From Candidatus Krumholzibacteriota bacterium (GTDB lineage Bacteria; Krumholzibacteriota; Krumholzibacteriia; JAJRXK01), in assembly GCA_024276305.1 (NCBI GenBank), contig JAJRXK010000090.1, positions 1-42,793 on the forward strand: a DNA stretch of 42,793 nt, written 5' to 3'. Position numbers and translations under genes: made by a program. Shown here one piece after another: positions 1 to 8,577 of this stretch. Positions within the stretch are counted from its first letter, which is position 1; each line of letters opens with the position of its first letter. The notes beneath the pieces were generated by a model. That model was not told where the DNA came from and did no database searches. It was given only the letters and a program-made list of their open reading frames with translations.

Positions 1-1
1 A

Positions 2-1792
2 CTCGGACGCTTCTACTTCGGAGAGGCTCGGCGCCGCATGTTGGGATCGGTCTTCGAAAAGGCTGCAGCCTCCTTCCGCCAGGCCCTCGAAGTGGATCCT
101 GGCTTTGCCCCCGCCTGGAAGGGACTGGCGCTCTCCGAATTCGCCCAGCGGAACTACCGGGAGACCGGAATGGCGGCCCAGGGCTGGCGCCGAGCCGACC
201 CCGAGGATCCTGCGGAGGGGTGGGTGGAGGCGGCCGCATGGGCGGGCATGGATTCTCTGGAGCGGGCGCGGCATCTCTTCGCGGAGTTGTTGAGCAGCGC
301 CCCTCCGGCTCTGCGGGCCCGCTTCGAGGATGCCGAGGGGATCCTCTCCGACCACAGCCTCCAGGAGGCGGCGAAGAGCTCTCTACCCCGGACCTTCGTC
401 CACCAGCTGATGCGGCGTCTCGATCCCGAGTGGACGGTCGTGGACGACGTGGACTGGGCCGAGGTGATCGCCGATTCGGTGGGACGCGAGCGGGCGGTGG
501 CCGCCTACTGGGGACTTCACCGCAGCCGTCCGACCAAGGACTACAACGGCAATCAACTCCTCTATTGGCGTCGGCTGGTAGAGGCGGACGTCCTCTTCGC
601 TCGGCCGGAGCGCCGACTGCGAGGATGGGAGACGGAGTTGGGGAATGCCTGGGTCCGGTGGGGATGTCCCACCTCGACCTTCTACGATGCGGGTGGCGGA
701 TCCGGATTGCTTTCGGAATTGCAGGCCCGCGGAGTCCGACTCAGTCCGAAGGAGCGGATCCCCGCCAACACCCGGATCTGGATCTGGACCTACCGCCGGC
801 TGGAGGCTTGGTTCAGCCTCCTCTTCACCGACCCCACTCTGCACTCGGAGTGGCAGGCCACTTCGGTCACTGCCCGAAATGTGGACGGGCTGATCCGCGA
901 TGAGCCCATCTCCTTCTTCGACCGCGATTCGGTCGCCCCCACCTTCGTCCTGGACCTCAGTTCGGGAGTCTTCCCTCGGGGAGGGCGGGAGGTGGGAGTC
1001 GAAACCTATCTCCGGATCGAGGGGCCGTGCGTGGGAGACACCCTGGCGGTGGTGGAGTGGGCCCTCTTCGATGCCGAAGGGCTTCGGTTGGATTGGAGGC
1101 GGGAGGCTCTGGGGCCGCAGTATCTGGAGTCGCGCCTCCTGGACCGGCTGGGCCCGGGAGATTCGACGGGGGTTCTGCTGTGGTACCTGGGCGCGCGGGT
1201 CGCGCCAGGGGGATACCGGGTTGCGGTGGAGGTGAGCGATGCCCGGGGGGGCGGAGCATCGACGGCGGAGATGGCCGTGGACGGCTTCGAGCCCGGCCCG
1301 CCGGGACTGCTCGAATTGAGCGAGTTGCAGTTGGCCCAACGCCTGGAGCCCTTCGATCCCTCCCGTGCGATCCCGATGCGCTTCGTGAAGTTCGGTCAGG
1401 TGGTGGTTCCCGACCCTGCCCGGAGAGTGGATGCAGATGCCGCGGTGGTGGGGGTCTACTTCGAATTGCGCCAACCGGCGGTCGGCCGAGATGGGCTCAC
1501 CTCCCTGGACGTGACCTACGAGCTCTTCGAGGACCGGCAGCCCCTGCGGGGCATGGTGGCGGATCGGGCCTTTCGCCGCGAGAGCCTCGAGCGCATCGCT
1601 CCCCTGGGATCGGTCTTCCTCGACGAGAGAACCGGCATCTCCCCCGAAGGACTCGTGGTCAAAGGGACGACTTTGGACATCGGGGATCTTCCCCGCGGGA
1701 ACTATCTCGTTCTGGTGACGGTGAAGGACCGGATTTCGGGTCAGAGCGTGAGTCGGGCCGTCCCATTCCGGAGACTCCGCAAGCGCGGCTGA
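2..1792 (+). CDS. TPR / GWxTD-type domain protein, 5'-truncated by the window edge
   Basis: The reading frame is open from base 2, through an ATG at 38, to TGA at 1792. The codons before that ATG (LGRFYFGEARRR) fit a TPR helix, so the true start is probably upstream of the window. The first ~90 residues look like tetratricopeptide repeats (FRQALEVDPGFAPAWKGLAL). In the middle, GWETELGNAWVRWGCPT resembles the GWxTD motif (GW-x-TD-xGr-x-y-i-x-yGPP), here with Glu in place of Asp, followed by an aromatic stretch (RIWIWTYRRL). The C-terminal half is beta-rich and resembles the region after GWxTD in such proteins. GWxTD proteins are widespread in FCB-group bacteria and their biochemical role is not established. 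Function unknown; the family assignment is moderately sure. Confidence 0.75.
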   Translation, partial: LGRFYFGEARRRMLGSVFEKAAASFRQALEVDPGFAPAWKGLALSEFAQRNYRETGMAAQGWRRADPEDPAEGWVEAAAWAGMDSLERARHLFAELLSSAPPALRARFEDAEGILSDHSLQEAAKSSLPRTFVHQLMRRLDPEWTVVDDVDWAEVIADSVGRERAVAAYWGLHRSRPTKDYNGNQLLYWRRLVEADVLFARPERRLRGWETELGNAWVRWGCPTSTFYDAGGGSGLLSELQARGVRLSPKERIPANTRIWIWTYRRLEAWFSLLFTDPTLHSEWQATSVTARNVDGLIRDEPISFFDRDSVAPTFVLDLSSGVFPRGGREVGVETYLRIEGPCVGDTLAVVEWALFDAEGLRLDWRREALGPQYLESRLLDRLGPGDSTGVLLWYLGARVAPGGYRVAVEVSDARGGGASTAEMAVDGFEPGPPGLLELSELQLAQRLEPFDPSRAIPMRFVKFGQVVVPDPARRVDADAAVVGVYFELRQPAVGRDGLTSLDVTYELFEDRQPLRGMVADRAFRRESLERIAPLGSVFLDERTGISPEGLVVKGTTLDIGDLPRGNYLVLVTVKDRISGQSVSRAVPFRRLRKRG

Positions 1793-1856
1793 CGCTCCTC
1801 TCTCGGGCCGCGGAGACGGAGGCGGAGGGGATCGACGAAGTCTCCTCACCGATCTC

Positions 1857-3182
1857 TTGCCGACCGTGGTCCGAACTGTTAACCCTGAGCCGTCCGATTC
1901 CACTCACCTTCTCCCCAAAGCAGGTTCCGCCGTGGTCGAGCCCACTCGCGCCCTCCGTCACAAGAATTTCTACCGCACCCTCGACCACATCCTCACCCAA
2001 ATCGACGAGGGCAGCGGTCTCGAATCGCTGCTCACCGAGATCTTGGCTCAGATCGGAGACCAGGTCCTCGGTGAGGAGACGGGCATTACTTCGGGGCGTC
2101 TCTACCGCAAGGATGGGACGGAGTATGTGGTGGTGCGGAGTTTCGGGGCGAAGGGCCGAGGGATTCTGGGGGCCAAGGTGCCGGCGTCCTATCCAGTGCT
2201 GAAGGATCTCCACGAGCGACGCGTGAAATATGTCTTCACCCACGATGACGAATACGATTCGGACATCGAAACGGCGCTGGGAGTGGAGAACTTCGGGGCC
2301 TTCTGTGTCGATGCCGACCATCGCTACGTCGCGGCATTCGGGATCGAGCCCGACGCGGATCTCGACGAAGCCATGTTCACTCTGAACGCGCTGCGCTATG
2401 CCTTGGTGCACCGGGTGAAGGAACTCAGCTTCGAAGGCCAGCTCGCGGAGGCCAAGGACATCCAAGTGAGTCTGTTGCCCCCTCGGGCGCCGGAGTTCGA
2501 GGGTTTCGAAATCTCGGGCCTTTCCATTCCGGCCGAGGAAGTGGGGGGCGACGTCTACGACGTGATTCGTTTGGGAGACGACCTTCTGGCGATTGCGGTG
2601 GGAGACGCTTCCGGTCACGGCCTGCCGGCGGCACTTCAGGCTCGGGATGTGGTCACCGGACTCCGGATGGGAGTGGAGAAGGATCTCAAGATCAACGCGA
2701 TCATCGAGAAGCTCAATCGGGTGATTCACCGCAGCGGCTTGACGAGTCGATTCGTCAGCCTCTTCTTCGGCGAGATCGAGAGCAGCGGGACCTTCGCCTA
2801 TGTCAACGCGGGCCACGATCCCGGCCTGGTGCTTCGGGCCGATGGGACGCAGCAAGAGCTGCGGTCCACTGGGATCGTGATGGGTCCTCTGCAGAGTGCG
2901 ACCTATCATCGCGAGCTCATCCACCTCGACCCTGGAGATCTCCTGCTGCTCTACACCGACGGAATCGTCGAACGCAGCGATCCGACCGGCGATCACGATT
3001 GGGGGGTCGAGGGCCTGGTCGCCGCCACCCGCGAGCTCTTGGACGCGGGGATCTCCACCGCAGACCTCCCGGGAGCGGTCGTGGATCGGGCCCGGGACTT
3101 CGGAGGAGGAGAGGCCTGGGATGATGACGTCACCGTCGTGGTGCTGCGCCGAGAGGCCGCGAAGGATGAGATCACAGGCTAG
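1857..3182 (+). CDS. GAF-like domain plus SpoIIE/RsbU-type PP2C serine phosphatase
   Basis: The 441-residue reading has a GAF-like N-terminal region (about 35-190), a short coiled linker ending in the family motif EAKDIQVSLLPP (198-209), and a SpoIIE/PPM phosphatase domain (about 215-435). Metal-ligand motifs are intact: GGDVYD (D232), VGDASGHG (D250), YTDGIVE (D368) and a terminal DDDVTVVVL. Such enzymes dephosphorylate anti-anti-sigma (STAS) proteins in partner-switching pathways, often in response to a GAF-sensed ligand. No STAS protein, anti-sigma kinase or sigma factor lies nearby, so the partner is unknown. The start is uncertain: TTG 1857 has no visible ribosome site, whereas GTG 1932 follows AGCAGG by 7 nt and may be the real start. 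The protein has no membrane segment and is probably cytosolic. Confidence 0.85.
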   Translation: MPTVVRTVNPEPSDSTHLLPKAGSAVVEPTRALRHKNFYRTLDHILTQIDEGSGLESLLTEILAQIGDQVLGEETGITSGRLYRKDGTEYVVVRSFGAKGRGILGAKVPASYPVLKDLHERRVKYVFTHDDEYDSDIETALGVENFGAFCVDADHRYVAAFGIEPDADLDEAMFTLNALRYALVHRVKELSFEGQLAEAKDIQVSLLPPRAPEFEGFEISGLSIPAEEVGGDVYDVIRLGDDLLAIAVGDASGHGLPAALQARDVVTGLRMGVEKDLKINAIIEKLNRVIHRSGLTSRFVSLFFGEIESSGTFAYVNAGHDPGLVLRADGTQQELRSTGIVMGPLQSATYHRELIHLDPGDLLLLYTDGIVERSDPTGDHDWGVEGLVAATRELLDAGISTADLPGAVVDRARDFGGGEAWDDDVTVVVLRREAAKDEITG

Positions 3183-3266
3183 CAATTGCCGATGATCCGG
3201 GCTTTGACCTATCGTTAGGGGGTTGCCGGGGTCGACGAACATCCGCGATGCAGCGAGGAGACGGTC

Positions 3267-4100
3267 TTGGATTTCGGTGCGCTCCTTCCTTTCTGGGTCG
3301 CCACGGCTCTCTATCTGGGCGTCTTCGCGATCTATGTGGCGTGGTTCCGGGTGGGCACGGATGCGGTGGGACGTCCGGCGACCATTCTGTTGGGCATCAC
3401 CGTGGTCGTGCACGGGGTGGGGCTGGCCAGTCTGGGACTGGCCCGAGGTTTCTTCCCTCCGACCGGTACCGGAGAAACCCTGAGCATGGTCGCGATGGCG
3501 ACGGCGCTCATCTACCTGTACTTGGAATTCGATGCGCGCAACCGCGGACTGAGTGTCTTCGCGGTGGGAGTCATCTTCGTGGTCATGGTCAAGGCGAGCT
3601 GGATCGGGCCCGCCGAAGAGGTCACTCCCCTGCTGCGCAAGCACATCTTCGCGCCCCATGCTCTGGCCATCATTCTGGCGATGTCCGCCTTCGTGATCAG
3701 TGCCTTCCTTTCGACCGCCTACCTGGTCCAGTACCGGCAGCTCCGCCGACGTCGACTGGGGATCTGGGCCGATCGACTGCCGTCCCTAGAAACCCTCGAC
3801 TTCATGACTCGCCGCGCGACCAGAGTGGGGTTCTTCTTTCTGACCGTCGGCTTGGTTCTGGGGATCGTTCTGGCGCACGAGGCTTGGGAAAAGAACTGGA
3901 CCAAGGATCCTCAACCCTGGTTCACCATTGGAACCTGGTTTCTCTACGGCATCGCCCTCGCCCTGCGCAGACGCCGGGGTTGGCAGGGCAATCGGGTGGC
4001 GGTGGCCAATCTGATCGCCTTCGCCTCGGTGGTGGTGGGGATCCTCTTGGCCTACGGGGTCCTCGATACTGCGCACCGCTTCGGAGAGAGCGCCCCATGA
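3267..4100 (+). CDS. HemX/CcsA-like cytochrome c assembly family membrane protein
   Basis: The 277-residue protein has about eight hydrophobic segments. It shows features of the CcsA/HemX superfamily: a HAL-x-IILA-type helix near residues 130-145, a histidine in VLAHEAWEKNW and the W-rich WFTIGTWFLYG segment. CcsA/ResC handles haem for cytochrome c maturation. HemX proteins encoded beside hemA are reported to affect HemA levels. Because it sits directly upstream of hemA and overlaps it by 4 nt (ATGA at 4097-4100), HemX is the more likely role. The TTG start is supported by GAGGAG at 3255-3260, 6 nt upstream. A weak promoter (TTGCCG 3186, TATCGT 3210, 18-nt spacer) lies in the 84-nt gap before it. 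CcsA proper is the alternative. Confidence 0.8.
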   Translation: MDFGALLPFWVATALYLGVFAIYVAWFRVGTDAVGRPATILLGITVVVHGVGLASLGLARGFFPPTGTGETLSMVAMATALIYLYLEFDARNRGLSVFAVGVIFVVMVKASWIGPAEEVTPLLRKHIFAPHALAIILAMSAFVISAFLSTAYLVQYRQLRRRRLGIWADRLPSLETLDFMTRRATRVGFFFLTVGLVLGIVLAHEAWEKNWTKDPQPWFTIGTWFLYGIALALRRRRGWQGNRVAVANLIAFASVVVGILLAYGVLDTAHRFGESAP

Positions 4101-5362
4101 TTTGCGTCCTTGGCCAGAACCACAAGACCGCACCGGTGGAATTGCGAGAGAAGCTGGCGGTCACCGAAGAGAAGCGGGCGGCATTGGGAGAGCTCCTCCG
4201 CGCAGACTCGGTGGTCGACGAAAGTGTGGTTCTGTCCACCTGCAATCGCATGGAGCTCTACGCCGTGAGCAACGATCCTCGGTGCGAGCAGGAGCGCTTG
4301 GCTTCGATGTTGGCCGAGGTCCATGGCATTCCGATGCAGGAGTGGCAGGATACCACCTATTTTCGTCGTGACCACGGAGCGGTACGTCATCTCTTCCGAG
4401 TGGCCAGTGGTCTCGATTCCATGGTGCTCGGAGAGGGTCAGATTCTGGCCCAAGTGCGCGACGCCCACGGATGGTCCACCGAACAGCAGCTCGCGCACGA
4501 AGTGCTCCACCGGGCCTTCGACGAAGCGGTGGCCTGTGGGAAATTCGTGCGCAGCGAGACGCGAGTGAGCGAAGGTCCGGTGTCGGTGGCTTCGGCCGCA
4601 GTCCATCTTGCGAAGAAGATCTTCAGCGATCTTCCCGCGCAGTCGGTGTTGCTCGTGGGTGCCGGCGATACCGGAGCTCGCGTCGCCCGTCACATGCAAC
4701 TCTTCGGCGTGAAGAACCTGCGGGTGACCAATCGCACTCGTTCGAGGGCGGAGAAGCTGGCCCGGGAACTCGATGCGGTGGTCGTGCCCTGGACTCAGCT
4801 GGACGAACATCTTCCCGCGGTGAGTATCGTGGTCACCGCGGTGTCGTCTCCCGATCCGGTGCTGACCCGGGAGCGGGTCCGTGCTGCGTTGGGAGCGGCC
4901 GAACGCCGGACTCTCTTCATGATCGATCTCGCGGTTCCTCGCAACATCGGCGAAGACGTTCAACAGGTTCCGGGAGTCTTTCTCTACGATGTCGACGATC
5001 TCCAACAACTCGTTCAGGACGACGAAGGTCATCGACGCGAGGAAGCGGAAAAGGCCGAGGGACTGGTCGAGGAGCGAGTGGGTCGTTTCGTGGAGTGGTA
5101 TCGCGCCCGGGCCGCGGTCCCCACGGTTCGGGATCTGAGACGTTGGGCAGAATCCATTCGGATGGCCGAACTCGCGGATGCGCAGCACAAGGTCGACCCC
5201 GAGACCTTCGAGTTGCTCGATCGTTTCACGGCTCGGTTGATGAACAAGTTCCTGCATGTGCCGACCGTGGGTCTGCGTGAGAGTGCGGCCCACGACCAGA
5301 GCGACACCATGTTGCAGGACGTCCGCCGCCTCTTCCGGCTCGACGAATTCGACCACCAATGA
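4097..5362 (+). CDS. hemA: Glutamyl-tRNA reductase
   Basis: HemA reduces Glu-tRNA(Glu) to glutamate-1-semialdehyde with NADPH, the first committed step of the C5 tetrapyrrole pathway. The 421-residue length is normal. The catalytic cysteine lies in STCNRMELY (Cys49), the signature GLDSMVLGEGQILAQV is present, and a Rossmann motif (LVGAGDTGARVARHM) follows, then the helical dimerisation domain. The ATG at 4097 overlaps the stop of the HemX-like gene by 4 nt, and its own stop overlaps the hemD start by 4 nt. The three genes are therefore probably one translationally coupled unit. hemC, which often sits between hemA and hemD, is absent here. Confidence 0.97.
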   Translation: MICVLGQNHKTAPVELREKLAVTEEKRAALGELLRADSVVDESVVLSTCNRMELYAVSNDPRCEQERLASMLAEVHGIPMQEWQDTTYFRRDHGAVRHLFRVASGLDSMVLGEGQILAQVRDAHGWSTEQQLAHEVLHRAFDEAVACGKFVRSETRVSEGPVSVASAAVHLAKKIFSDLPAQSVLLVGAGDTGARVARHMQLFGVKNLRVTNRTRSRAEKLARELDAVVVPWTQLDEHLPAVSIVVTAVSSPDPVLTRERVRAALGAAERRTLFMIDLAVPRNIGEDVQQVPGVFLYDVDDLQQLVQDDEGHRREEAEKAEGLVEERVGRFVEWYRARAAVPTVRDLRRWAESIRMAELADAQHKVDPETFELLDRFTARLMNKFLHVPTVGLRESAAHDQSDTMLQDVRRLFRLDEFDHQ

Positions 5363-6120
5363 ACTCTCTGCGAGGCCTGCGGGTCTGGGTCACGCGTCCG
5401 GTGGCGCAGGCTGCCGCCAGTGCGAAGCGTTGGCAGGCGCGGGGCGCAACGGTGCACCTCGCTCCGCTCATCGGAATCCATCCTCTGGAGTTGTCGCCCG
5501 ACCAACGCCGTGCGTGCGAGGACTTCGGTCCGGACTGCGTGGTGCTGAGCAGTCCGAATGTGGCCGAGCACTTCGCGCGGGTCTTCTCCCCGCAGAGCCC
5601 GGGCGCAGCGGCGTGGCGCTGTGCAGCGGTCGGTTCTCGGACCGCAGCCCGGGCGGAGGAGCTGGGATTGCGGGTGGAGATGGTGGCCTCGCGCGCAACC
5701 GCAGAAGATTTGGCGGCCGAACTCTTGGCCCACCCCGTGGGGCAGCGCTACCTCCTGCCCGGAGGAGATCGGCAGCGCCCGGTGCTGGCCGAAAGGTTGG
5801 GCGCCGGAGGGGCTTCGACCCTCCGCTGCACTCTCTATTCGAATCGATCTCTCGAAGTCGGCGGTGAGGAAGTCGAGCGGTTGCGGGATTTCGAGCCCCA
5901 AGTCGTGGCATTCTACAGTCCTTCGGCGGTGGAGAGCCTGGTGAAGCAGCCCCCTGCGATGCGGGCGTGCCCCACGGTGATCGCTTGGGCGACGGTGGGG
6001 GAGACCACCGCGGCGGCCGCTCGGCGCCACGGCCTCGATCCCGTGTTGAGTCCCGACTCCCCGGGCGAAGGTCCTCTGATCGAAGAGGTGGAGCGGTGGT
6101 GGATCGAAGCGCAGAACTGA
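5359..6120 (+). CDS. hemD: Uroporphyrinogen-III synthase
   Basis: HemD closes and isomerises hydroxymethylbilane to uroporphyrinogen III. The 253-residue protein starts with GLRVWVTRP, the usual HemD opening. It also carries family landmarks: VVLSSPNVAEHF (S/T-S-x-N), CAAVGSRTAARAEELG (vG-x-x-TA), YLLPGGDRQRPVLAERL and FYSPSAVESL. HemD sequences are poorly conserved, so position next to hemA adds weight. It overlaps hemA by 4 nt. Its last 25 nt overlap the start of the following membrane-protein gene. The enzyme is cytosolic. Confidence 0.93.
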   Translation: MNSLRGLRVWVTRPVAQAAASAKRWQARGATVHLAPLIGIHPLELSPDQRRACEDFGPDCVVLSSPNVAEHFARVFSPQSPGAAAWRCAAVGSRTAARAEELGLRVEMVASRATAEDLAAELLAHPVGQRYLLPGGDRQRPVLAERLGAGGASTLRCTLYSNRSLEVGGEEVERLRDFEPQVVAFYSPSAVESLVKQPPAMRACPTVIAWATVGETTAAAARRHGLDPVLSPDSPGEGPLIEEVERWWIEAQN

Positions 6121-7178
6121 AGGGCCGCGCGGAATGGATTCGCCTGGCGCTCATCGCGGCGGTCTCCCTGGTGGGATCGGCGGCGGTGGCGATGTGGGCG
6201 CGGCAGGAGGTGGCGACCGCCAGTCCCGACTTCGATGCGATTCTCGGCGGCGGATGTACCGCGGGTCGCCTCCCGGGTGCCCCCTGGACTGGAGGGGTGG
6301 GAGCCTGGATCCTGGTCGTCTTGGCGGCCTCCCTCGCGGCGAGTTCGGTCCGTCGCCAATGGACCGCCCTCGCTCTCGGACTCTGCGGGCCCCTGGTGCT
6401 CGCGAGTGTGGAAGGATGGATGTCGCTCAGCGCGGCAACTCTCGAAGTGGCGGCCCTGGTGGCCTTCGTGCACGAGCGGCGCGGCTGGAGTTGGGGCTTG
6501 GCGGTGGTTGCCACCTGGGTCTGGCCGCCGGCCGGATTGGGATTGATCGCGGTGGCGGTGGGAGAGGTCGATGACGCTCGGCGCCGCGGAGAGAAGGGCC
6601 TCGCTCCCTTCCTTCTTCCGGCCAGCGCCCTGGCTTTCGCGGCCGCCGCGGCGGTCCCGGCCTGGGTCCTGCGCGCGGACGCCTTTCTCCCGGTGCTCGC
6701 GCAGCGCGGATTCGAGGGAGTCGCGGTGGCCGCAGCGAGTTGGATCGAGTCCTGGCCCCGAGAGGCCACCTTGGCCGCGTTGGTCTCGCCGACTTCGGCC
6801 AATCCCTGGACCCAGGTCCTGAAGGCCGGAGGACTGGTGACCGCGGGATTCGTCTTCACCCTCGGCCTGATCAGCCTGCTCCGGAGAGCTCCCGCTCACC
6901 GGCACTACGCGGGGCAGCGACTCCTGCTGGGTCTGGGACTGTGGAGTCTGGTCCTGACCGGGGCCCTGGGCCTGGGGCGGGGAAGCTGGGGCTCCACCCA
7001 GGCTCTGCTCCACGTGGCGGTGGCCCTCCTCTTGGTCGAGGGCGGGGTCGAGCTCGCCGCTCGACCCAAGTGGAGGTGGGTCGCGGGGGTCGGAGCTTTG
7101 CTCCTGGCCCTGGGTTGGACCGCGGGTCTGCACCACGTGGCGAGGGAGTGGGCGATGACCTCCCCCTTCCTGCACTGA
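6096..7178 (+). CDS. Polytopic membrane protein of unknown function
   Basis: This 360-residue protein is dominated by hydrophobic segments, about eight or nine likely transmembrane helices. They begin near residue 12 (WIRLALIAAVSLVGSAAVAMW) and end with a helix near the C-terminus. I recognise no catalytic motif. The repeated Trp-Ala-Gly-Val helices resemble large membrane glycosyltransferases or O-antigen ligase-like proteins only in composition. The start was set at GTG 6096 (a second GTG follows at 6099) because GAGGTGGAG lies just upstream and because sequence before it reads as out-of-frame hemD. It overlaps hemD by 25 nt, so it is probably translated from the hem mRNA. The family is unknown. 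Confidence 0.75.
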   Translation: MVDRSAELKGRAEWIRLALIAAVSLVGSAAVAMWARQEVATASPDFDAILGGGCTAGRLPGAPWTGGVGAWILVVLAASLAASSVRRQWTALALGLCGPLVLASVEGWMSLSAATLEVAALVAFVHERRGWSWGLAVVATWVWPPAGLGLIAVAVGEVDDARRRGEKGLAPFLLPASALAFAAAAAVPAWVLRADAFLPVLAQRGFEGVAVAAASWIESWPREATLAALVSPTSANPWTQVLKAGGLVTAGFVFTLGLISLLRRAPAHRHYAGQRLLLGLGLWSLVLTGALGLGRGSWGSTQALLHVAVALLLVEGGVELAARPKWRWVAGVGALLLALGWTAGLHHVAREWAMTSPFLH

Positions 7179-7233
7179 TTTCGTCCTCCCAAGAGAGTGG
7201 CCGTCCCTCGCGGACGGGTCTATCGTCGGCTCC

Positions 7234-7878
7234 ATGCTTCGCATCAACGAAATCTTCTTCAGTGTCCAGGGCGAGGGGTCGCGACGCGGTCGGCCCTGCC
7301 ACTTCGTGCGTTTGAGCGGGTGCCCCCTCCGCTGCCGGTGGTGCGACACCACCTATGCCTTTCACCAGGGTGAGCCCTGGACGTCCGAGGCCGTTCTCGA
7401 GCGGTTGGAAGAACTTTCTCCCACCCGCCTGGTCTGCGTGACCGGCGGCGAACCTCTGGCTCAGGCCGAGGTCCATGATCTGATGCGCGGGCTTTGCGAC
7501 GCTGGATTCACGGTCCTCCTCGAAAGCAGCGGAGCGTTGGATGCTCGAGGGGTGGATCCCCGGGTGGTGAGAATCCTCGACCTCAAGGCTCCGGGCAGCG
7601 GCGAGGAAGGTCGCAATTACTGGCCCAACTTCGAGGCATTGCGTCCGAGTGACGAGGTGAAGATCGTGATCACGGATCGTCGGGACTACGACTGGGCGGT
7701 GGACCGAATGCGGGAATTGCAATTGCAGGATCGGGTTCACTGCGTCCTCTTCGTTCCGGTGTGGGGAGAGCTCGAGGGATCGCAGTTGGCGGAGTGGATG
7801 CTGAACGATGCCGTCGATGCCACTCTACAACTCCAGGAACACAAGCTGCTCTGGCCGGATCGTGACCGAGGCGTTTGA
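7234..7878 (+). CDS. queE: 7-carboxy-7-deazaguanine synthase (radical SAM)
   Basis: QueE converts 6-carboxytetrahydropterin to 7-carboxy-7-deazaguanine in preQ0/queuosine synthesis, using a [4Fe-4S] cluster and S-adenosylmethionine. The 214-residue length is typical. The N-terminus has the QueE hallmark IFFSVQGEGSRRGRPCHFVR, then the cluster motif C30-x3-C34-x2-C37 with CDTTYAF. GGEPLAQ (SAM-binding GGEP) and LDLKAPGSGE follow. queC is next, with its ATG 12 nt after this stop. The 55-nt upstream gap holds a short inverted repeat (CCGTCC/GGACGG at 7201-7217) with no T-run. No queD or tRNA-guanine transglycosylase gene is in the window. Confidence 0.95.
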   Translation: MLRINEIFFSVQGEGSRRGRPCHFVRLSGCPLRCRWCDTTYAFHQGEPWTSEAVLERLEELSPTRLVCVTGGEPLAQAEVHDLMRGLCDAGFTVLLESSGALDARGVDPRVVRILDLKAPGSGEEGRNYWPNFEALRPSDEVKIVITDRRDYDWAVDRMRELQLQDRVHCVLFVPVWGELEGSQLAEWMLNDAVDATLQLQEHKLLWPDRDRGV

Positions 7879-7890
7879 GGGGTGGAATCC

Positions 7891-8562
7891 ATGAGAGATC
7901 TCGAGGCAGTGGTCTGTCTGAGCGGGGGACTGGACAGTTGCGTGACCTTGGCCGAAGCGCGGCGGGTTCACGGAGAGGTGGGGGCTCTGCACTTGGTCTA
8001 CGGTCAGCGCACCGCCGCGCGGGAGCGGCGCGCCTTCGACGAGATCTGCGATCACTACCAGATCGCCTCTCGGATGGTGGCCGAGCAGCCCGCGCTGAGG
8101 GAGATGGGACGGTCCGCACTCACAGACCTCTCGCTCGAGGTGCCCACCGGGGAACCGAAGGAGGGGGTACCCATCACTTACGTTCCCTTTCGCAACGGAC
8201 AGATCCTGTCCGTGGCCTGCGCCTGGGCCGAAGCCACCGGAGCGAGAGCGGTCTATCTGGGTGCGGTGGAGGAGGACAGTTCGGGCTATCCCGATTGCCG
8301 CGAGCTGTTCTTCCGTCGCTTCGAAGCGGCGGTCGATGCCGGAACTCGTCCCCAGACTCGCATCGAGATCTGCACCCCCGTGCTCCATCTCGACAAGGCG
8401 GCCATCGTCGGTCGGGGAGTCGAGCTCGGTGCTCCTCTGCACCTGACTTGGAGTTGTTATCAGTCTTCGGATCGAGCCTGCGGGAAATGCGAGAGCTGTC
8501 GTCTGCGTCTGCGGGGCTTCGACCGGGCGGGACGCGAGGATCCCATCCCCTACCGCAGCTGA
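7891..8562 (+). CDS. queC: 7-cyano-7-deazaguanine synthase
   Basis: QueC turns 7-carboxy-7-deazaguanine into preQ0 using ATP and ammonia. The PP-loop SGGLDS is at residues 11-16. A C-terminal zinc site is formed by CYQSSDRACGKCESCRLR (C-x7-C-x2-C-x2-C). The motif VPFRNGQILSVACAWAE is typical of the family. The ATG at 7891 was preferred over the in-frame GTG at 7882 because GAGGGG at 7877-7882 sits 8 nt before it. The protein is 223 residues, normal for QueC. The gene follows queE closely and ends only 9 nt from the convergent waaA stop. Confidence 0.95.
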   Translation: MRDLEAVVCLSGGLDSCVTLAEARRVHGEVGALHLVYGQRTAARERRAFDEICDHYQIASRMVAEQPALREMGRSALTDLSLEVPTGEPKEGVPITYVPFRNGQILSVACAWAEATGARAVYLGAVEEDSSGYPDCRELFFRRFEAAVDAGTRPQTRIEICTPVLHLDKAAIVGRGVELGAPLHLTWSCYQSSDRACGKCESCRLRLRGFDRAGREDPIPYRS

Positions 8563-8577
8563 GGTGCAGCTCTAGGG
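8548..8577. terminator. Possible bidirectional terminator hairpin between convergent queC and waaA
   Basis: AGCTG (8557-8561) and CAGCT (8567-8571) can pair around a 5-nt loop. An outer CCCTA (8548-8552)/TAGGG (8573-8577) pair is separated by an uneven internal loop. The structure covers both stop codons. No T-run follows on either strand, so it is a weak candidate. Confidence 0.25.

Noticed and set aside
7179-7233. preQ1 riboswitch before queE
   Set aside because: The leader has a short inverted repeat but no A-rich tail or pseudoknot pattern of preQ1-I.
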